Assembly (NCBI RefSeq): GCF_000328685.1
Contig: NC_019974.1
Coordinates: forward strand, 356,001-420,000
Length of the DNA: 64,000 nt
Direction of reading: 5' to 3'
Source of the DNA: Natronococcus occultus SP4
Lineage (GTDB): Archaea > Halobacteriota > Halobacteria > Halobacteriales > Natrialbaceae
Position numbers and translations under genes: made by a program. Shown here in pieces: positions 8,400 to 17,018 of this stretch. The notes beneath the pieces are model-generated. The model had not been told where the DNA came from and did no database searches. It worked only from the letters and a program-made list of their open reading frames with translations. Each line of letters opens with the position of its first letter. Position 1 is the stretch's first letter.

Positions 8400-9401
8400 T
8401 TAGTCCGGCGCGAGCGACTCGATCGTCAGCTCGACGATCTCGTCGGAGGCGGGATCGGGAACCACGACGATCGGGTGGTCGATCCCCGTCTCCGCGACGA
8501 GGGACTCGAGGCGATCCCGGGCGTCCTCGGGCGTTCCCGCGACGCCGAGGTCGTCGACCAGCTCGTCGGTAACCGCGTCCGCCGCCTCGCCCCTGTTCCC
8601 GCCGCGCCAGGCCTCGGCGATCCGCTCGGCCTCGTCTGGGTACGCCGCGCCGACGGCCCGTCGGTACCCTTCACCGCTGCCGACGTAGTAGGCGATGTGG
8701 CCGCGGATCGCGTCCCGGGCCGCGTCACGGTCCTCGCTGACGGCCGCGGGGACGTACGGCGCGACGGCGATCTCGTCGGGATCGCGATCCCGCTCCCGGG
8801 CCGCCGTCGCGACTTCCTCGAAGGCGTCCTCGAGCCGCGAGAAGGGGATGTTGTGCGGGATCCAGCCGTCGGCGAGCCGACCGACCACCCGGCGGTTCGC
8901 GGGGCCCAGCCCGGCGTGGTAGATCGGCGTCGGCGCCTCGAGCGACGGGAAGTCCTTCGCCGCGAGTAGCTCGCCGTCGTAGTCGACTCGACCCTCTCCC
9001 GCGGTGAACGCGCGGACGAGCTCGATCGTCTCGTGGGCGCGCCGCACGGGGCGGTCGAAGTCCTCGCCGTGGAGGTCCTCGATCGACTTCTTCGTGCTCG
9101 TGCCGACACCGAGGACGAACCGGCCGTCCGAGACCCGCTGGAGCGAGGCTGCGGTCATCGCGAGGACGGCCGGCGAGCGCGAGTAGACGTTCAGGATCGC
9201 CGACGCGATCCCCAGCTCGTCGGTCCGGGTCGCGATCTCGGTCGCCCGGACGACGCCGCTCTCGCCCCACAGCTCGGGCAGCCAGACGTCGTCGTACCCC
9301 AGCTCTTCGGCGCGGACGGCGACGTCGGCCTCCGCGAGCTCGTCGGTGCTCGTCGTCAGCAGTCCCGTATCCATGGGCGCTACGACGAGCGGAAGAGACA
9401 A
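8400..9401 (-). CDS. LLM-class flavin/F420-dependent oxidoreductase (NP1902A-like)
   Basis: This 333-residue luciferase-like TIM barrel has EELGYDDVWLPELWGESG near the N-terminus, the GVGTSTKKSIEDLHG segment and YHAGLGPANRRVVGRLADGW in the C-terminal half, as in coenzyme F420-dependent oxidoreductases of haloarchaea. The order and length match the NP1902A-type subfamily. F420H2 is the likely hydride donor; the substrate is unknown. It stands alone between a DUF2267 gene and a GIDE-like gene, so context does not help. Confidence 0.88.
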   Translation of the reverse strand: MSLPLVVAPMDTGLLTTSTDELAEADVAVRAEELGYDDVWLPELWGESGVVRATEIATRTDELGIASAILNVYSRSPAVLAMTAASLQRVSDGRFVLGVGTSTKKSIEDLHGEDFDRPVRRAHETIELVRAFTAGEGRVDYDGELLAAKDFPSLEAPTPIYHAGLGPANRRVVGRLADGWIPHNIPFSRLEDAFEEVATAARERDRDPDEIAVAPYVPAAVSEDRDAARDAIRGHIAYYVGSGEGYRRAVGAAYPDEAERIAEAWRGGNRGEAADAVTDELVDDLGVAGTPEDARDRLESLVAETGIDHPIVVVPDPASDEIVELTIESLAPD

Positions 9402-9456
9402 AAGCGTCGGTGGCGCCTCGCACTCGAGCGATCGAGGCGATGTCGTCCCGCCGGAC

Positions 9457-10218
9457 TCAGAACAGTGCCGAGGACGCCACCAGCCAGCTGCCGATACCGA
9501 TCATGAGGAGGCCGCCGACCAGCCAGGGCAGCTGTCGCGTCGCGAGGAGACGGGCGGTTCCGTCCTGGCTGGAATCCGAGACGACGAACGCCGGCGTTCC
9601 GTCGCCGTCGCTCACGACCGCGCTAACGTCCCGCATCGTCTCGCGGGCGTCGACGTCGTAGCTCGACTGTCCGAACACGTACGCCTCGCCGCCGGGCTCG
9701 AGCCGACGCTCGTGGTACCTGCGGTCGTTTCCGGTCGCGAGCTCGACCACCTTCAGGTCGAGGGAGGTGTTCTCGGATTCGAGGTCGGACTCGTGGGCGA
9801 GAAACTCCCTGATCGGTTCGGGTTCGGGCTCGCCGCCGTCGACCTCGATCGTCGTGTCGGTCGACAGCGCCAGCTCGGCGCCCGCGGGCTCGACCCGGAC
9901 GCTCGCGGTCGCGTCCTCGAGCCGGAACGGCGTCGCCGCCCGTCCCTCGTCGACCGTGTTCCACGAGGAGCTCTTGCCGCTGGACTGGAGCTCCTCGACC
10001 TCGTACTCGTAGGCGAGCGCGGCCGTCCCCGTGAGCGGCGCTCGAAGCGGGTCGTCGATCGGGCTCACGGTCCCCGCGAGCTCGACTGGTCCCTCGGCGC
10101 GCTCGACCGCGACGACGTCGTCGGTCTCGCCGCGGTAGACGTGGTAGGCGGGCCTGAGCTTCGAAAGCCCGATCGAGAGGACGACGAACCCGCCGAGGAC
10201 GAGCAGTGGGCCGAGCAT
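9457..10218 (-). CDS. GIDE-domain membrane protein (E3-ligase-like fold, no RING)
   Basis: The 253-residue product has a transmembrane helix at each end (about residues 3-20 and 230-250). The central globular part resembles the GIDE domain of mitochondrial MULAN-type ubiquitin ligases: VELAGTV near residue 45, an LTGTAALAYEYEVEE segment, an EDATASVRVEPAGAEL strand pair, and LEPGGEAYVFG. No RING cysteines are present, so ligase activity is not implied. Archaeal members are often annotated as E3-like by homology only. It may act in membrane quality control, but nothing in the sequence proves this. Confidence 0.7.
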   Translation of the reverse strand: MLGPLLVLGGFVVLSIGLSKLRPAYHVYRGETDDVVAVERAEGPVELAGTVSPIDDPLRAPLTGTAALAYEYEVEELQSSGKSSSWNTVDEGRAATPFRLEDATASVRVEPAGAELALSTDTTIEVDGGEPEPEPIREFLAHESDLESENTSLDLKVVELATGNDRRYHERRLEPGGEAYVFGQSSYDVDARETMRDVSAVVSDGDGTPAFVVSDSSQDGTARLLATRQLPWLVGGLLMIGIGSWLVASSALF

Positions 10219-10285
10219 ACACCGTATCGCGACGAGATGACAATAATACTACCGGTCCGAACGTCGAAACGTCGGCGCGGAGTCG

Positions 10286-11509
10286 CTACTCGTGGCGCAA
10301 CGCCTCGATCGGATCCACGCGGGCGCCCCGCCAGGCGGGGTAGAGCCCGGAGACGACCCCGACGCCGATTCCGACGGCGACCGCGATGGCGACCCACTCG
10401 AGCGGGTAGACCATCGGCCAGCCGAGCAGCCACACGCCGAGGAAGCCGAAGCCGAGGCCGGCGGCGACGCCGACGACCGCACCGATCACGCCGAGAACGA
10501 CCGACTCGACCAGAAACAGCTGCATGATATCGCGCTTCGTGGCGCCGACGGCCTTCATAATCCCGATCTCCCGGGTTCGCTCGGTAACGCTGACGATCAT
10601 GATGTTGGCGATCCCGATCGAACCGACGACGAGCGCGATTCCGGCGACGGCGCCGATGAAGACCGTGAGCTGCCCGACGAGGTCGTCGAACTGCTCGATG
10701 GCGTCCTCGACTGTCTGGACGGCGATCTCGTCGTCGTCCCCTTTCAGCTCGGCGGCGTGGGACTCCTCCTCGAGGTAGTTGACGGCGGTCTCCTGAACCG
10801 GGTCGACGTCGTCGAGCCCCTCGGCGCCGATCTGCAGGGTCGGGTACGCCCGCTCCTCGTCGCCGTCGGGCGTCTCGACGGTCGTTGTGTAGTGCTCGTC
10901 GGCAGGGACGAACACCTGCGGCGGCGTCTGCTCGCCGAGTTCGCTCTCGACGACGCCGGCGACCGTCACGGTCGTCATCTCGCCGTCCTCGAAGGTGAGT
11001 TCGAGCTCGTCGCCCGCCGAGAGGTTCGCCTCGAAGGTCTGGCCGGCCTGCTCGTTGACGACCGCCTCGTCCGCGCCGTCGAACGGTCCGCCGTCGACGA
11101 ACGTCGCGTGCTCGAACCGGTCGGCCGTGGTCGCCTGAGCGTCGACGACGCCGGTCAGTTGTTCGCCGCCGGCTTCCGCCTGCACGACGTCGAGCGACCC
11201 CTGTGGCGCGACGTACTCGACTCCCTCCCGTTGCTCGAGCGCCGCGACGTCGCTCTCGGTGTAGATCGGCGTCTCGACCAGCATGACGCCGAACCCGTCC
11301 TCCGGCGTGGTCTGCGTCTGGACCGTCATCGCGGGCTCCTGCTCGGCCTCGATGTCGCCGACGACGTCCTCGGAGAACCCACCTCCGAGCACCATGAACG
11401 TGATGACGGCGGCGACGCCGATGATAACGCCCAGCGTCGTCAGCGCCGAACGCAGCTTGTGGGCCCGGATCGAGCGCCAGCTGATCCGCAAGCTCTCCCG
11501 GAGGTTCAT
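10286..11509 (-). CDS. ABC transporter permease, MacB/FtsX type
   Basis: The 407-residue protein has the classic MacB topology. There is one N-terminal helix (about residues 20-45, after LRISWRSIRAHKLRSALTTL), then a large extracytoplasmic domain (about 45-280) rich in acidic residues. Three C-terminal helices follow, including IMIVSVTERTREIGIMKAVG and VSGLYPAWRGARVDPIEAL. This family moves lipids, peptides or drugs across or out of the membrane by a mechanotransmission mechanism rather than acting as a classical importer. Its ATG overlaps the stop of the upstream ATPase gene (ATGA), so the two form one transporter. Confidence 0.93.
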   Translation of the reverse strand: MNLRESLRISWRSIRAHKLRSALTTLGVIIGVAAVITFMVLGGGFSEDVVGDIEAEQEPAMTVQTQTTPEDGFGVMLVETPIYTESDVAALEQREGVEYVAPQGSLDVVQAEAGGEQLTGVVDAQATTADRFEHATFVDGGPFDGADEAVVNEQAGQTFEANLSAGDELELTFEDGEMTTVTVAGVVESELGEQTPPQVFVPADEHYTTTVETPDGDEERAYPTLQIGAEGLDDVDPVQETAVNYLEEESHAAELKGDDDEIAVQTVEDAIEQFDDLVGQLTVFIGAVAGIALVVGSIGIANIMIVSVTERTREIGIMKAVGATKRDIMQLFLVESVVLGVIGAVVGVAAGLGFGFLGVWLLGWPMVYPLEWVAIAVAVGIGVGVVSGLYPAWRGARVDPIEALRHE

Positions 11510-12291
11510 GCCTCTCCCTCTCCCATCGACCGTCGGTTCCCCGCCCCTCCAGTCGCTCGCTCGCGGGCCGTCACCTCACGGGCGTCGCTCAGGTGCTCGA
11601 GGTCCTCGATTTCACCGTCGAGCAGGTGGACGACGTGGTCGGCGTACTCGGCGACCGCCCGCTCGTGGGTGACCAGCAGGATCGTCGCGCCCGCCTCGTT
11701 GAGATCGACCAGCAGCTCCATGATCTCGACTTCGGTCTCGGTGTCGAGGTTTCCGGTGGGCTCGTCGGCCAGTACCAGCGTCGGCTCGTTCGCCAGCGCC
11801 AGCGCGAGGGCGACGCGCTGGCGCTGCCCGCCCGAGAGTTCGCTGGGCTCGTGCCCGAGGCGGTCGCCGAGACCGACTCGCTCGAGCAGGGCCCGCGCCC
11901 GCCCGTCTCGATCGGCCTCGGTGCCGTCGTGAAACACCATCGGCAGCCGGACGTTCTCGACGGCGGTCAGCCGCGGCAGCAGATTGACCGTCTGGAAGAC
12001 GAACCCGATCTCGGTGCCCCGCAGCCGCGCTCGTTCGGTATCGGACAGTTCCCCGACCGAGCGTCCGCCGACCTCGATCCGTCCCTCGTCGGGCGTGTCC
12101 AGACAGCCAACGAGGTTCATCAGCGTCGATTTCCCGGAGCCGCTCGGTCCCATAACGGCCGTGAACGAACCCTCGCCCAGCGACAGCGAGACGCTGTCGA
12201 CGGCGTGAACCGGCTCGGCGAGCTGGTACGTTCGACGGACGCTCTCGGCCGTTACCGCGGCCGCCCCCGGACCAGTGTCGTGTGCCACCAT
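11506..12291 (-). CDS. ABC transporter ATP-binding protein (MacB/LolD type)
   Basis: The 261-residue ATPase has Walker A GPSGSGKST, a Q-loop in FVFQTVNLLPRLTAVEN, the signature LSGGQRQRVA, Walker B LVLADEPTGNLD and the H-loop VTHERAV. The LADEPTGNLDT sequence is typical of the MacB/LolD/FtsE branch. It is the first gene of a two-gene operon with the permease at 10286-11509. On the minus strand CTAATAC lies about 27-30 nt before the ATG, so the mRNA may be leaderless. The substrate is unknown. Confidence 0.95.
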   Translation of the reverse strand: MVAHDTGPGAAAVTAESVRRTYQLAEPVHAVDSVSLSLGEGSFTAVMGPSGSGKSTLMNLVGCLDTPDEGRIEVGGRSVGELSDTERARLRGTEIGFVFQTVNLLPRLTAVENVRLPMVFHDGTEADRDGRARALLERVGLGDRLGHEPSELSGGQRQRVALALALANEPTLVLADEPTGNLDTETEVEIMELLVDLNEAGATILLVTHERAVAEYADHVVHLLDGEIEDLEHLSDAREVTARERATGGAGNRRSMGEGEA

Positions 12292-12436
12292 CTGTCATTG
12301 CTGGTACACGACTTGTCGTATTAGTCCTTACAACATGATCGTCGTTCGACGTGTTCGACGGCTCCCGACGGAACCGATCGGTTGGCGCGTCGCCGACTCC
12401 CGACGGCTCCCGTAGCGGCGTCGTCGGATCGACCCG

Positions 12437-14011
12437 TCAGCCCTCGAAAACGACCTCGCCGTCGACCATCGTCGTCGCCACGTCGATCTCGTCGATCCAC
12501 TCCGGCTGTTCCCACGGGGAGTCCTCGAGGACGACCAGATCAGCTCGCGTGCCGACCGCGAGCGTTCCCAGTCGCTCCTCGTCGAAGCCGGCGTAGGCGG
12601 CGCCGCGGGTGTAGGCCCGAAGCGCCTCGGTAACCGAGAGCCGCTGGGCCTCGGTCGGCGCGTTCACCGCGTGGTGGATCCCCAGCAGCGGATCCAGCGG
12701 CATACAGTCGGATCCGAAGGCGAGCGGGATTCCGTGCTCGAGGACCCGACGAAGGCGGTTCGTCCGGTTCCGTCGCTCCCGGCCGAGCCGCTGGTCGTAG
12801 AGGCCGTCCTCGCCGGCCCACTGGTGGAAGTTCGGCTGTATCGAGGCGACGATGCCAGCCTCGGCCATCCGCTCGAGCTGGTCGTCGGTTGCCAGCTCGA
12901 GGTGTTCGATGCGGTGGCGCCTGCCCGCGGGATCGTCGGTGGCCGCGAGCGCCGACAGCGCCTCCTCGATCGCCTCGTCGCCGATGGCGTGGGCGGTCAC
13001 CTGAAAGCCCGCGCCGTCGGCCCGCTCGACGATGTCCGCGAGTTCGTCGGGGGTGATGACCCACTCCCCGTCGTCCCCGGGATCGGGCTCCGCCTCGCTC
13101 TCGTCGGGCTCGTAGGGCTCGAACAGCTTCGCCGTCCGCGCGCCGATGCTGCCGTCGGTGTACGTCTTGATCGCACCCGTCTGCACCCGGTCGCTGCCCG
13201 CGTTCGTCGCCAGTCCGACCTCGATCGCACTCTCGAGATGGTCGGCCCAGTAGTTGATCCGCACCCGGATCGGCAGCTCGCCCGCGGCTGCGAGGTCGCG
13301 GTAGACCTGGGGCGACCGGGAGTTACGAACCATGTCGTGGACGGCCGTCACGCCCGTCGCGGCCGCGCGCTCGAGGCCCGCCGTGACCAGCTCCCGGGTC
13401 TCGTCGTAGCCGGGCGCGATGTGCTCGCGAACTCGCTCGGCGGCGTCCTCGACGACGACCCCGGTCGGCTCTCCGCCCGCGCGGCGAACGTCATCCTCGG
13501 GAAGTTCGTCCTCGAGTTCCGCGAGGGCAACCGAGTTCAGCGACGCGGCGTGCATGTCGATCCGCAGGGCGACGACCGGTCGGTCCTCGCTTACCTGATC
13601 GAGCTGCTCGCGGGTGAGGTAGCCGTGGTCGCCGTCCCACTCGCTCTCGTCGTAGCCGAAGCCCTGGACCCACCCCGACTCCGTCTCCGCGGCCCGCTCG
13701 GCGAGCCGATCCAGACAGTCCGCGGCGTCGTCGGCGCCCGAGAGGTCGGCGTGGACCAGGTATCGGCCCGCGTTCTCGACGTGGGTGTGGGCGTCGACAA
13801 AGCCCGGGAGGACGACCCGCCCCTCGCAGTCGATCCGCTCGGTCTCGACGCCTTCGAGAAACTCGATTTCGTACGTGTCGCCGACGCGGACGACCTCGCC
13901 GTCACGGACGGCCAGAGCCTCCTCGGGGTCGGGTTCGGCCTCCCCGTCGTCCTCGCCCGCGAGCGTGTAGATCCGCGCGTTCGTCACCACCAGATCGGCA
14001 GCCTCGCTCAT
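12437..14011 (-). CDS. Amidohydrolase (YtcJ-like, amidohydrolase family 3)
   Basis: A 524-residue metal-dependent hydrolase. The first metal ligands are in GFVDAHTHVEN, then TYTDGSIGARTA, HAIGDEAIEEAL, RIEHLEL and GSDCMPLDPL, the usual order in YtcJ/NfdA-type enzymes. It opens with the LVVTNARIYTL beta-sandwich segment and closes with GTRADLVVLEDSPWE. The start is the ATG at 14011 (MSEAADLV); the frame remains open upstream but that part is low-complexity Arg-rich shadow sequence. The substrate (an exocyclic amide or imide) cannot be stated. It is flanked by divergent genes, so probably monocistronic. Confidence 0.9.
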   Translation of the reverse strand: MSEAADLVVTNARIYTLAGEDDGEAEPDPEEALAVRDGEVVRVGDTYEIEFLEGVETERIDCEGRVVLPGFVDAHTHVENAGRYLVHADLSGADDAADCLDRLAERAAETESGWVQGFGYDESEWDGDHGYLTREQLDQVSEDRPVVALRIDMHAASLNSVALAELEDELPEDDVRRAGGEPTGVVVEDAAERVREHIAPGYDETRELVTAGLERAAATGVTAVHDMVRNSRSPQVYRDLAAAGELPIRVRINYWADHLESAIEVGLATNAGSDRVQTGAIKTYTDGSIGARTAKLFEPYEPDESEAEPDPGDDGEWVITPDELADIVERADGAGFQVTAHAIGDEAIEEALSALAATDDPAGRRHRIEHLELATDDQLERMAEAGIVASIQPNFHQWAGEDGLYDQRLGRERRNRTNRLRRVLEHGIPLAFGSDCMPLDPLLGIHHAVNAPTEAQRLSVTEALRAYTRGAAYAGFDEERLGTLAVGTRADLVVLEDSPWEQPEWIDEIDVATTMVDGEVVFEG

Positions 14012-14127
14012 AGGTGAGATCCCACACGCGAGGAGCAAAACGGTAGTGGTCGCGTCCGCGGACGTTCCGCCGCGAGGACGTCGTCTCCGGCCAGAAACTA
14101 GTAGGTTCCCCGAAACGAAGGGGCCGT

Positions 14128-14532
14128 ATGCCGAGCCGCGAGAACCGGGCGATCCTGGCTGCGTTCGGACTGTTCGCTCTCGTCCTCGTCGGACTCTCCG
14201 TCCTCGAGGGGAGATGGGGGCACGCCGCGACGGAGTCGTCCGTCGTGGGGTTTCTCGTGCTGGTCGGGATCCCGATCGTCCTCCCACAGCTGTACCTCGC
14301 ACGGACCGACGACGAGATCCCGACCCGGACCCGACTCTGGCTCGTCGCGGGTGTCGCTGGACTGTACGCGCTCCAGGCCGGAAGCGTCGCGGGTCGCTCT
14401 CAGGATCTGCTCGTACTGGGAATCGTCGGAGCCACGCTCGCCCTGGCGTTCTGGTACGAGGCCCGCGCGGCCTACCGGGCGTCGGTCAGCGACGAGGACG
14501 TGGCCGACGCCTCGAGGGCGGAGTCACGGTGA
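14128..14532 (+). CDS. Small four-helix membrane protein, unknown function
   Basis: The 134-residue product has four hydrophobic segments (about residues 8-25, 38-56, 70-86 and 92-108), an acidic C-terminal tail, and no recognised motif. It begins at the ATG after an AT-rich stretch and ends 42 bp before hmgA on the same strand, although hmgA has its own promoter. It looks like one of the many unassigned haloarchaeal membrane proteins. Its length, amino-acid composition and position favour a real gene. Confidence 0.7.
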   Translation: MPSRENRAILAAFGLFALVLVGLSVLEGRWGHAATESSVVGFLVLVGIPIVLPQLYLARTDDEIPTRTRLWLVAGVAGLYALQAGSVAGRSQDLLVLGIVGATLALAFWYEARAAYRASVSDEDVADASRAESR

Positions 14533-14542
14533 CGATCAGCAA

Positions 14543-14550
14543 TCCTTAGG
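14543..14550 (+). promoter_or_regulatory. TATA-like box of the HMG-CoA reductase gene
   Basis: The element TCCTTAGG is centred about 28 nt before the hmgA ATG at 14575, which predicts a leaderless mRNA. Supported by spacing only. Confidence 0.4.
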
Positions 14551-14574
14551 ACCGGGCCGCGTGTTGGCCCCACC

Positions 14575-15789
14575 ATGACAGATCCCGAATCCCTCGCCGA
14601 CAGGGTCCAGGAGGGGGAGCTTCGCATCCACGAACTCGAAGACGAGGCCGACTTCGACACCGCGGCCGAGGCCCGTCGCCTGCTCGTCGAGCGCGAGACC
14701 GACGCCGACCTCGAGGCGGTCGGCGACTACGCGTTCCCTGCCGAGGTCGCCGAGCCGAACATCGAGAACATGATCGGAGCGACCCAGGTTCCGCTGGGTG
14801 TCGTCGGTCCCGTCGCCGTCTCTGGCGGCGCCGTCGACGGCGAGCGCTACCTGCCGCTGGCGACCACCGAGGGGGCGCTTTTGGCGTCGGTCAACCGCGG
14901 GCTCTCGGCCATCCGCTCGGCGGGCGGCGCCGACGCCCGGGTCACCAAGAACGGAATGACCCGCGCCCCCGTGTTTCGGGTCGACGGCGTCGCCGAGGGC
15001 GCCGAGACCGTCGAGTGGGTCGAGGACAACCTCGACGCGCTCCGGGAGGCTGCCGAATCGACGACGAGCCACGGCGAACTGCTCGGGGTCGAACCGTACG
15101 TCGTCGGCGACTCGGTCTACCTGCGCTTTGCCTACGACACGAAGGACGCGATGGGGATGAACATGGCCACGATCGCGACCGAGGCGGCCTGTGAGATCGT
15201 CGAAAACGAGACGCCGGCTTCGCTGGTCGCGCTCTCGGGGAACCTCTGTTCGGACAAGAAACCCGCGGCGATCAACGCCGTCGAGGGTCGCGGACGGTCG
15301 GTGACAGCCGACGTCGTGATCCCCGGCGACCTCGTCGAGGACCGCCTGCACACCACCGCCGAGGCGATCGTCGAGGCCAACACCCGCAAGAACCTCGTCG
15401 GCAGCGCGAAGGCCGGCAGTCTGGGCTTCAACGCCCACGCCGCCAACGTCGTCGGCGCGGCCTTCCTCGCGACAGGACAGGACGAGGCCCAGGTCGTCGA
15501 GGGCGCGAACGCGATTACGACGATGGACGCCCGGAACGACGGCGACCTCTACGCGTCGGTCTCGCTGGCCTCGCTCGAGGTCGGCACCGTCGGCGGCGGT
15601 ACCAAGCTCCCCACGCAGTCGGAGGCTCTCGACGTCCTCGGGCTCCGGGGTGGAGGCGACCCCGCGGGCTCGAACGCCGACGCGCTCGCCGAGATCATCG
15701 CCGTCGCCGCGCTGGCGGGCGAGCTCTCCTTGCTCGCGGCGCTGGCGTCGAACCACCTCGCGAGCGCCCACGAGGACCTCGGGCGGTAG
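14575..15789 (+). CDS. hmgA: 3-hydroxy-3-methylglutaryl-CoA reductase (class I, NADPH)
   Basis: The 404-residue enzyme makes mevalonate for archaeal isoprenoid lipids and is the target of statins in haloarchaea. Catalytic elements are visible: the Glu in TTEGALLASVNRG, the Lys in SDKKPAAINAVEGRGR, the Asp in GQDEAQVVEG and the C-terminal His in ASNHLASAHED. DAMGMNMAT and GTVGGGTKLP are class I signatures. Length and domain order are normal. It is transcribed from its own promoter between a small membrane protein gene and a TrkA gene. Confidence 0.98.
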   Translation: MTDPESLADRVQEGELRIHELEDEADFDTAAEARRLLVERETDADLEAVGDYAFPAEVAEPNIENMIGATQVPLGVVGPVAVSGGAVDGERYLPLATTEGALLASVNRGLSAIRSAGGADARVTKNGMTRAPVFRVDGVAEGAETVEWVEDNLDALREAAESTTSHGELLGVEPYVVGDSVYLRFAYDTKDAMGMNMATIATEAACEIVENETPASLVALSGNLCSDKKPAAINAVEGRGRSVTADVVIPGDLVEDRLHTTAEAIVEANTRKNLVGSAKAGSLGFNAHAANVVGAAFLATGQDEAQVVEGANAITTMDARNDGDLYASVSLASLEVGTVGGGTKLPTQSEALDVLGLRGGGDPAGSNADALAEIIAVAALAGELSLLAALASNHLASAHEDLGR

Positions 15790-15828
15790 CCTCGGCCCGA
15801 TCCAGGCTCGGATTGACCGAAGATCGGA

Positions 15829-15850
15829 AGTGGTGTGATACCATACCACT
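15829..15850. promoter_or_regulatory. 22-bp imperfect palindrome upstream of the TrkA gene
   Basis: Outer arms AGTGGT and ACCACT are perfect and the inner bases pair with two mismatches per half, giving AGTGGTrTGrTAyCAyACCACT as a symmetric consensus. The site lies 38 bp before the ATG of the TrkA gene and touches a possible TATA box (ACTAAGG), so it is well placed for an operator. The binding protein is unknown. Confidence 0.45.
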
Positions 15851-15887
15851 AAGGACGCCGAACGCGAAGGGGAATAGAGGTGATCGG

Positions 15888-16568
15888 ATGGCTACAGATC
15901 CGTTACGTGTGATCATCGTCGGCGGCGGACGCGTCGGCTACCGCGCGGGTCGACTGCTCGACGGCTACGGCCACGAGGTGGTTGTGATCGAGAAAGACCC
16001 GTCCCGGTGCGAGGAGATCGCCGACCAGCTCCCGACCGTGATCGAGGCCGACGCGACGCTGCCGCCGGTGCTCCGGGAGGCCGATCCGGGAGCCAGCGAC
16101 GTGATCGCCGCGCTCACCGAGGACGGCGCGACGAACCTGGCGGTCTGTTTGGCAGCCCAGCGCATGAACGAGTCGATCTACATGGTTCTTCGGACCGACA
16201 CCGAGTCCAGACACGAGTACGGCGAACTGGTCGACGGCGTCGTCTACCCCGAGGCGGCCGGCGCGCGGCTCATCGCGAACGAGATCGTCGGCAACGCACC
16301 CCGGGTGTTCAACGCCGTGACCGGCGACATCGAGATCGTTCGGGTAGAAGTCGGAGCGGACGCCCCGCTGGCCGGGGAGACCCTCGCCGACGCGACACTT
16401 CCCGACGGCTGTCTCGTCATCACCGACGCCGACGCGAGCAACGTCGCCGGAGCCGAGACCGTCCTCGAGCCGGACTGCCAGTACATCGTTGCCGTCGATC
16501 CCGACGACTTCGACGCGGTCGTCGAGCTCCTCTCGGGAACGGTCAGAACGGTCGGCGGCGGTCCCTGA
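15888..16568 (+). CDS. K+ uptake regulatory protein, TrkA-N and TrkA-C domains
   Basis: The 226-residue protein starts with a Rossmann RCK fold (VIIVGGGRVGYRAGRLLDGYG, then the acidic VIEKDPSRCEEIAD that contacts NAD). A TrkA-C domain follows from about residue 135 (VEVGADAPLAGETLADATLP). It should sit under a TrkH-type channel and gate it in response to nucleotides. The ATG at 15888 follows GAGGTGATC, a fair ribosome binding site; the frame extends 25 codons further upstream, but across the palindrome, so that start is rejected. No trkH lies in the window. Confidence 0.9.
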   Translation: MATDPLRVIIVGGGRVGYRAGRLLDGYGHEVVVIEKDPSRCEEIADQLPTVIEADATLPPVLREADPGASDVIAALTEDGATNLAVCLAAQRMNESIYMVLRTDTESRHEYGELVDGVVYPEAAGARLIANEIVGNAPRVFNAVTGDIEIVRVEVGADAPLAGETLADATLPDGCLVITDADASNVAGAETVLEPDCQYIVAVDPDDFDAVVELLSGTVRTVGGGP

Positions 16569-16592
16569 AGCACCGATCGGTAGCCGGGCGAA

Positions 16593-16943
16593 CTACTGCG
16601 GGAGCGAGCGGTCCCGAGCCCGGACCGTTACGACCGCGACGTAGGCGCCACCGGCGGCGAGCAACAGGTATCCGACAAGCACCTGGAGCCCGCTCGAGGC
16701 GACGGCGACGAGCGCCAGTCCGAGCCCCGCGACGCCGTAGGCGGCCGCGAAGTCCCGCCGTCCGTACGCCCCGTGAAGGGCCGCGAGGACGCCGAAGGTC
16801 AGCGCGAACGCCCCGATCGCGAGCGTCGTGGTGGCGACGCCGAGGACCGTGTCGCCGACGAACGCCCCGTACGCGAGCGCTGCGACCGCAAGCACCGTTC
16901 CGACGCCGATCGCCACCGCCTGCACGTCGACCGTCTCGTCCAT
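16593..16943 (-). CDS. Small membrane protein, unknown function
   Basis: A 116-residue product with four predicted helices (about residues 8-30, 33-55, 64-82 and 84-104), Ala/Val/Gly rich, ending in a basic RARDRSLPQ tail. No family was recognised. It converges with the TrkA gene. The ATG at 16943 follows an acidic MDETVDV start typical of haloarchaeal membrane proteins. Confidence 0.65.
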   Translation of the reverse strand: MDETVDVQAVAIGVGTVLAVAALAYGAFVGDTVLGVATTTLAIGAFALTFGVLAALHGAYGRRDFAAAYGVAGLGLALVAVASSGLQVLVGYLLLAAGGAYVAVVTVRARDRSLPQ

Positions 16944-17018
16944 TGTCGTTTCGTACCGACTGTGGGTGCAAAGAACTGCCGTTCGAGAGTCGTCGGCTTC
17001 CCGAGCGCGGCGCCGCGC

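Noticed and set aside
9457..10218. Naming the GIDE-like protein an E3 ubiquitin ligase
   Set aside because: There are no RING cysteines and no archaeal ubiquitin E2 context, so only the domain resemblance is reported.
12671..14017. Plus-strand frame of 448 codons over the amidohydrolase gene
   Set aside because: Antisense shadow; the minus strand has the full set of amidohydrolase metal ligands.
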